Assembly: GCA_013811945.1 (NCBI GenBank)
Contig: JACCUI010000198.1
Span: 1 to 36,571 of the forward strand
DNA length: 36,571 nt
Direction of reading: 5' to 3'
From: Pyrinomonadaceae bacterium
GTDB lineage: Bacteria > Acidobacteriota > Blastocatellia > Pyrinomonadales > Pyrinomonadaceae
Shown here: piece after piece, positions 32,662-36,571 of the stretch
How positions within the stretch are numbered: position 1 is the stretch's first letter
Layout: every line of letters starts with the position of its first letter
Made by a program: the position numbers and the translations under genes
Notes under the pieces: generated by a model
Seen by the model: the letters and a program-made list of their open reading frames with translations, nothing else
What the model was told of the DNA's origin: nothing
Databases searched by the model: none

Positions 32662-33786
32662 TCACTCTCGCTCGCCGCGGTTACGCAAGGACACGTACTC
32701 ATCCAGCGTCAGGTCTTTGTGACCCTGCTCTTTCATCTTTTGAATGAATTTCGCACCGACGCCGTGGTCTCTTAGTCGAATCAGTTGCTCGACCGGAACT
32801 TTGTCGTAACCGACCTGCTTGAGCTCTTCGATAAACTTGGCGTTGACACCGTGGTCTCTCATTCTCCGTAACTGCTCAATGGGCAGACGCGAATAGCCAA
32901 GTGCTTCGAGTTCCTGCACGAACTTAGGACCCACGCCATGATCGCGAAGAGTAATCCAGTCGGCCAGGGAAAGTTTCGTGTAACCCGCCGCCATTAACTC
33001 GTTGATGAATTTTGCACTAACGCCGTGGTCCCGAGTACGAATTAGCTCCTCAGCTGCCAGGCCAGAGTAACCGAGAGCGGCAAACTCGCGAATGAAGTTC
33101 AAGCTTACGCCGTGGTCTCGCATCTTGATCAAGAGATCAACGGACTTCAAGCTGTAGCCAAGTTGCTTCAGACCCTGCAGGTAGTCCAGACGCACACCGT
33201 GATTCCCCATCTTCACCAGTTGATCCAATGTGGGTCGTTCGTAATCCTGTGCCTTGAGTTCGTTAATTAAAGCGAAGCCAACGTCATTGAGTGCCATTGA
33301 GAATTGCTGCTCGGCAGTGGGCGTGCCGAAGCCTTGCTTGTTCAATTCAGAGGCAAACGATGCGTTGGACGCGAAGGTGAAATGCCCTGAACCATTTCCC
33401 TCCTTGAACCAGCCGTCGAAATTGAACGTGCCTGCATCGCGTTTGAGTTGAAACTGAACGTGAGTTCCAGCAGACATTGCCTGATCGCGAGTGAGGCCGG
33501 TTAGTTGATCGGGCGAAATCATGAACCCGGTGTTGCTATAACTACTATGGCCATTCCGTGCCCGCACGTAACGCAGCGTCAGATGGACCTTTTCCTCTCC
33601 GGTCTTATACTCGATCAGCCACTGATTTGCGGCCGAGTCCTGCATATTGGAATAAGTGATATCGGAGACGGGATAGCAGGCCCACACAAGCGATAGCAGC
33701 CCGAGTAGTGTGACGATCCGGAGTCTCTTGTCTCGGCAGGCAATCTTGACTTTGCGGCTTACGGTGGTGGCATCGAAGTGATTCAT
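32662..33786 (-). CDS. Membrane-anchored or exported protein with 29-residue helical repeats
   Basis: 374 residues from ATG 33786 (GAGGAGAC just upstream). A basic tail leads to a hydrophobic segment (LRIVTLLGLLSLVWAC) that is a signal peptide, anchor or poor lipobox. Residues about 45-165 form a beta-rich domain (WLIEYKTGEEKVHLTLRYVR). From about residue 180 to the end come six full and one partial copies of a 29-residue repeat with consensus L-x-x-L-x-x-[ML]-R-D-H-G-V-x-x-x-F-I-x-E-L-x-x-x-G-Y (for example IEQLRRMRDHGVNAKFIEEL). Repeats of this kind are attached to acidobacterial and Bacteroidetes sensor or peptidase proteins. The function is unknown; protein binding is likely. Confidence 0.82.
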   Translation of the reverse strand: MNHFDATTVSRKVKIACRDKRLRIVTLLGLLSLVWACYPVSDITYSNMQDSAANQWLIEYKTGEEKVHLTLRYVRARNGHSSYSNTGFMISPDQLTGLTRDQAMSAGTHVQFQLKRDAGTFNFDGWFKEGNGSGHFTFASNASFASELNKQGFGTPTAEQQFSMALNDVGFALINELKAQDYERPTLDQLVKMGNHGVRLDYLQGLKQLGYSLKSVDLLIKMRDHGVSLNFIREFAALGYSGLAAEELIRTRDHGVSAKFINELMAAGYTKLSLADWITLRDHGVGPKFVQELEALGYSRLPIEQLRRMRDHGVNAKFIEELKQVGYDKVPVEQLIRLRDHGVGAKFIQKMKEQGHKDLTLDEYVSLRNRGERE

Positions 33787-34098
33787 TGCGGTCTCCTCGG
33801 AAGCTTTCGGTTGGAAGATACGGAACGAACTCAAGTCTGGTTGAGCGAGATGGGACTCGAAACCAGACGGGTCCTTAACAACACTCTTGGGATTCCGATA
33901 GAGTAAACACCGCGATGCCGGAATTTATGGCAGCAGATTCACACCTCTTACCTCTTAAAAAACCTGCCTTCGCTTGCTGGGTTCTTCCGGGGCGGAATTG
34001 GCGACCCGGTGGCTTAAGAAGGAAGCCACTACTCATTAACGGGCTGGTGGTGCGCGGGGAGTTGACTGGCCTTCGCCTACGTTTGACAATCACTGCCA
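33787..34098. other. Divergent gap between repeat protein and tilS
   Basis: About 310 bp. An imperfect hairpin (TCTGGTT at 33836-33842 with AACCAGA at 33861-33867, inner CGAG/CTCG) lies in the 5' leader of the repeat-protein gene. A 69-residue plus-strand open frame (33915-34124) is Arg/Leu/Gly-rich, runs into tilS and shows no domain, so I do not call it as a gene. No clear promoter was identified. Confidence 0.45.
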
Positions 34099-35184
34099 AT
34101 GAAAACAAGACCCGCCAAAGGTAAGGCCGGGATCCCGGGGATTTCTGATTTCGCCGGCCGCCTTTTCGGCTCGTGGCACTCCCTTAAACTCCCCACCAGC
34201 AAGACTAAAATGATTCTGGCTGTTTCGGGCGGAGCGGATTCGACTGCCTTGCTGTTGGCGCTGGACGAATTGGTGAAAGCGGAAAAACTGACGCTGACCC
34301 TCACGGTCGCTCACCTTGATCACAGTTTACGAAAAGTGAGCCGGGAGGATGCAAACTGGGTTGAGAATCTAGCCAGGGAATTAGGGCATGAGTTTGTAAA
34401 GCGGCGCACTGACGTTAAGAAACGTGCGGCCAGGAGCGGCGATAATCTTGAACAAGCTGCCCGCCGCGTCCGGTACGAGTTTTTCAAGAAAACCGCGAAA
34501 GAAACCCACTCGTTTCTAATAGTCACTGCTCATACCCTAGACGATCAGGCGGAGACTATTCTGCTACATCTCTTGCGAGGCAGTGCCGCAGAAGGGCTGA
34601 GCGGCATTGAACCTGTGCGCCTCATCGATTCGAATTCTTCCATACAGTTGGCTCGCCCTCTACTTTCGTGGGCGCGCCGCATTGACGCCGAAAACTACTG
34701 CCGCCTGCGAACGGTTGAGTTTCGCATCGACGAAATGAATCAGGACGAAAAGTACGCCCGAGTGAGAGTTCGCAAACAGCTTCTACCACTAATGCACTCT
34801 TTTAATAACAAGATTGTGGAGGCCCTTTCTCGGACAGCTACCTTATTGCGCGAAGATGCCAAAGCACTCTCAGATGAAGCCAACAAGCTTTTGAGACTCG
34901 CGAGCCCCCAAACCTTAGGCAAAAAGCGGGACAATTCGGCACGGCTTAACGTAGATGTCCTGGCGACTGCTCCCGCGGCAGTGCGAAGGCGGGCCCTGCG
35001 GCAATGGATTTCCCACGGGCGAGGAGACCTACACCGGCTGGAAATGGTTCACCTGTTGGCCGTCGATAGCTTGATTGAAGGTAACCGCGACGGGCGTATC
35101 GCAGAATTGCCAGACGGCGGCAAGGTTGTGAGAAAGCGACAATGGCTTGAACTTGATGCCAGGGTGAACGGCAAAAAGGGTTGA
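34099..35184 (+). CDS. tilS: tRNA(Ile)-lysidine synthetase TilS
   Basis: 361 residues. TilS converts C34 of the CAU-anticodon tRNA-Ile to lysidine, changing its decoding from AUG to AUA. The PP-loop is ILAVSGGADSTALLLALDEL, and VAHLDHSLRKVSREDANWVE, SGDNLEQAARRVRYEFF, TAHTLDDQAETILLHLLRGS and RPLLSWARRIDAENYC are conserved blocks. The C-terminal domain is short compared with E. coli TilS. It precedes ftsH, the same pair as in many bacteria (tilS-hpt-ftsH), with hpt absent here. Confidence 0.94.
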   Translation: MKTRPAKGKAGIPGISDFAGRLFGSWHSLKLPTSKTKMILAVSGGADSTALLLALDELVKAEKLTLTLTVAHLDHSLRKVSREDANWVENLARELGHEFVKRRTDVKKRAARSGDNLEQAARRVRYEFFKKTAKETHSFLIVTAHTLDDQAETILLHLLRGSAAEGLSGIEPVRLIDSNSSIQLARPLLSWARRIDAENYCRLRTVEFRIDEMNQDEKYARVRVRKQLLPLMHSFNNKIVEALSRTATLLREDAKALSDEANKLLRLASPQTLGKKRDNSARLNVDVLATAPAAVRRRALRQWISHGRGDLHRLEMVHLLAVDSLIEGNRDGRIAELPDGGKVVRKRQWLELDARVNGKKG

Positions 35185-35219
35185 AAAACCCGGTCTCAAT
35201 CTCTAGAATCGGAACTGGC

Positions 35220-35250
35220 ACCGCCGGATTTAAGGGACGGCGGTTTCGCT
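35220..35250 (+). terminator. Possible terminator after tilS
   Basis: ACCGCCG (35220-35226) pairs with CGGCGGT (35238-35244) around an 11-nt loop, followed by a T-rich stretch (TTCGCTTTGTTT). It begins 36 bp after the tilS stop codon. The stem is only 7 bp and the T run is broken, so confidence is moderate. Confidence 0.5.
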
Positions 35251-35265
35251 TTGTTTGGATGTGCT

Positions 35266-35411
35266 GCACCTGAGAGGTGCGACCTGATAAGCCCCGACTT
35301 ATCTCGCCTCCCAACCCAGCGGAACAGGTTGCACAACCTGCAGCCTGCAAGACAGCATCCAAGCCCCGCTTGTTTTACCGATAGAGTCGAAATCTTTCGG
35401 TCGAAGCGGGG
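35266..35411. repeat. Cluster of short palindromes upstream of ftsH
   Basis: Consecutive hairpins: GCACCTGAGAGGTGC (35266-35280), GATAAGCCCCGACTTATC (35286-35303), CAGGTTGCACAACCTG (35325-35340) and an outer pair CCCCGCTT (35364-35371) / AAGCGGGG (35404-35411). It resembles in style the palindrome cassettes at 2837-3215 and 30927-31382, with different words. It occupies most of the tilS-ftsH gap. Confidence 0.6.
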
Positions 35412-35474
35412 GATTTAAGTTGGGGGAAAGACAAAGGACGCCCATCTGGGTTATGATCGGCGTCGGAGGCTTTA

Positions 35475-36571
35475 ATGACACTCAGTTCGACTGCTAGACA
35501 AATAATCTTCTGGTTGCTAATCGTTGCCGGTGCGCTGCTGCTCTACAAACTGGTAAACCCGACGGGTAAGAACTCGACGGCGATCGATTTGACTGCTCTT
35601 TACGGGAAAATCGAGAAGGGCGAAATAAAACAGTTGACCGTCAAACAAAACGAGACGGTAGCTATCGACAACCGCGGTCAGGAACTTCGCGTTCAGCTCA
35701 CAAACGAGCATATGAAGAGCGAGTTATTCAAGAAGGCTAATGAACTCACCGAGGGGAATATTCGCCGGGTTGACAAGTTTGAAGACGAGTCAGGGAACAG
35801 CAACTATTATTGGCCAATGCTGATCACCTGGGCGCCGCTGTTGTTTATTATCGGCATCTGGGTATTCATGCTGCGGCAGATGCAGTCGGGCGGGAACAAG
35901 GCCCTCAGCTTCGGAAAGTCGCGAGCCAAGCTGCTAAACAACCAGCAGAAACGTGTCACGTTTAAGGACGTTGCCGGCGTTGAAGAAGCCAAGGAAGAAC
36001 TCCAGGAAATCATCGAATTCCTTAAAGAGCCACAAAAGTTTCAAAAGCTGGGCGGACGCATTCCCAAAGGCGTACTAATGATGGGCCCCCCGGGAACCGG
36101 GAAGACACTGCTGGCCCGCGCGATAGCCGGCGAAGCGAACGTGCCCTTCTTCTCAATTTCCGGTTCCGATTTCGTGGAGATGTTTGTTGGCGTGGGCGCC
36201 TCGCGCGTGCGCGACCTGTTTGAGCAGGGCAAGAAGAATGCGCCCTGCATCATCTTCATAGACGAGATTGACGCAGTCGGACGTCACCGAGGCGCAGGTC
36301 TAGGCGGTGGTCATGATGAGCGCGAACAGACGTTGAACCAGTTGCTGGTCGAGATGGACGGATTCGAGTCGAACGATGGTGTGATCCTGATTGCCTCGAC
36401 CAACCGCCCCGACGTGCTGGACCCGGCTCTGCTCCGGCCCGGCCGATTTGACCGGCGTGTCGTCGTATCCCGGCCCGACGTGCGCGGTCGCGAGGGTATT
36501 TTGAAAGTTCACACTCGCAAAATCCCCCTCGGTGAGGACGTTGACATCAGCGTGATTGCCCGCGGCACGCC
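35475..36571 (+). CDS. ftsH: ATP-dependent zinc metalloprotease FtsH (partial, 3' end outside)
   Basis: First 365 residues of FtsH, running off the right edge. FtsH is a membrane-anchored hexameric AAA+ protease that degrades membrane and short-lived cytosolic proteins. ATG 35475 follows GGAGG (35465-35469). An N-terminal helix ([17 protein letters not shown]), a periplasmic domain (about 35-105) and a second helix ([19 protein letters not shown]) are present. Then come [20 protein letters not shown], Walker A GPPGTGKT, the pore motif [14 protein letters not shown], Walker [12 protein letters not shown] and the second region of homology ([19 protein letters not shown]). The zinc site HExxH lies beyond the window. 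Confidence 0.96.
   Translation, partial: MTLSSTARQIIFWLLIVAGALLLYKLVNPTGKNSTAIDLTALYGKIEKGEIKQLTVKQNETVAIDNRGQELRVQLTNEHMKSELFKKANELTEGNIRRVDKFEDESGNSNYYWPMLITWAPLLFIIGIWVFMLRQMQSGGNKALSFGKSRAKLLNNQQKRVTFKDVAGVEEAKEELQEIIEFLKEPQKFQKLGGRIPKGVLMMGPPGTGKTLLARAIAGEANVPFFSISGSDFVEMFVGVGASRVRDLFEQGKKNAPCIIFIDEIDAVGRHRGAGLGGGHDEREQTLNQLLVEMDGFESNDGVILIASTNRPDVLDPALLRPGRFDRRVVVSRPDVRGREGILKVHTRKIPLGEDVDISVIARGT

Noticed and set aside
33915..34124. 69-codon plus-strand open frame before tilS
   Set aside because: It overlaps the tilS start, has no recognisable domain and a shadow-like Arg/Leu/Gly composition. It could be part of a dispersed repeat, but no second copy is in the window.

Overview
The window looks like a chromosomal segment of an Acidobacteriota bacterium, probably near Blastocatellia/Pyrinomonadaceae. 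This is an inference from gene content: MglA/roadblock GTPase pairs, a DUF4214 remnant, S46 peptidase, many hairpin-forming intergenic repeats and moderately GC-rich coding. No rRNA or tRNA gene was seen, and no taxon search could be run. Most of the DNA is housekeeping. It is interrupted by one clear accessory system, a bacterial microcompartment (BMC) locus, and by an unusually rich set of non-coding repeat elements, several of them MITE-like.

Layout. 1-5100, minus strand: start of the division and cell-wall (dcw) cluster, read mraZ, rsmH, ftsL-like, ftsI/PBP with a PASTA domain, then a start site at the very edge that is probably murE. Three direct GTGGN boxes spaced 10 bp lie upstream of mraZ, and a 379-bp element with terminal inverted repeats sits between rsmH and ftsL. 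5200-8640, plus strand: ZIP metal transporter, TPM-domain membrane protein, degenerate nucleotidyltransferase-fold protein, LemA lipoprotein and a terminator. 8680-10315, minus strand: two small secreted proteins of unknown function and a frameshifted DUF4214 remnant.

10610-14255, minus strand: BMC locus in the order rex, class II aldolase, BMC-H shell protein, BMC-P, coiled-coil protein, BMC-P, BMC-P, small Cys-rich protein. The aldolase carries a C-terminal amphipathic helix and the last protein an N-terminal one, both resembling encapsulation peptides. The redox repressor Rex is the first gene, 18 bp from the aldolase, which suggests control by NADH/NAD+. No aldehyde dehydrogenase, phosphotransacylase or BMC-T gene is present, so this is either a satellite of a larger system or a reduced compartment. 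It is the best candidate here for something new.

14400-19092, plus strand: ruvA, ruvB (separated by a MITE-like element), a YihY/BrkB membrane protein, queA and a GNAT acetyltransferase. 19103-20173, minus strand: MglA-like GTPase and its roadblock partner. 20508-26070, plus strand: a protein with a histone-tail-like N-terminus and TPR-type C-terminus, yvcK, glmU, glmS (the last two both in UDP-GlcNAc synthesis) and a 49-aa basic protein. A decayed second copy of the 49-aa gene and a small membrane ORF lacking a normal start codon follow. 26684-27781: ada (minus). 28185-30749: pcrA/uvrD (plus), with a repeat-derived insertion inside the coding sequence. 30750-31390: palindrome-rich spacer. 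31398-32378: 5'-truncated S46 dipeptidyl-peptidase (minus). 32662-33786: protein built of 29-residue repeats (minus). 34099-35184 tilS and 35475 to the end ftsH, cut off by the window (plus).

All family calls rest on reading motifs in the translated sequence; no database search was possible.
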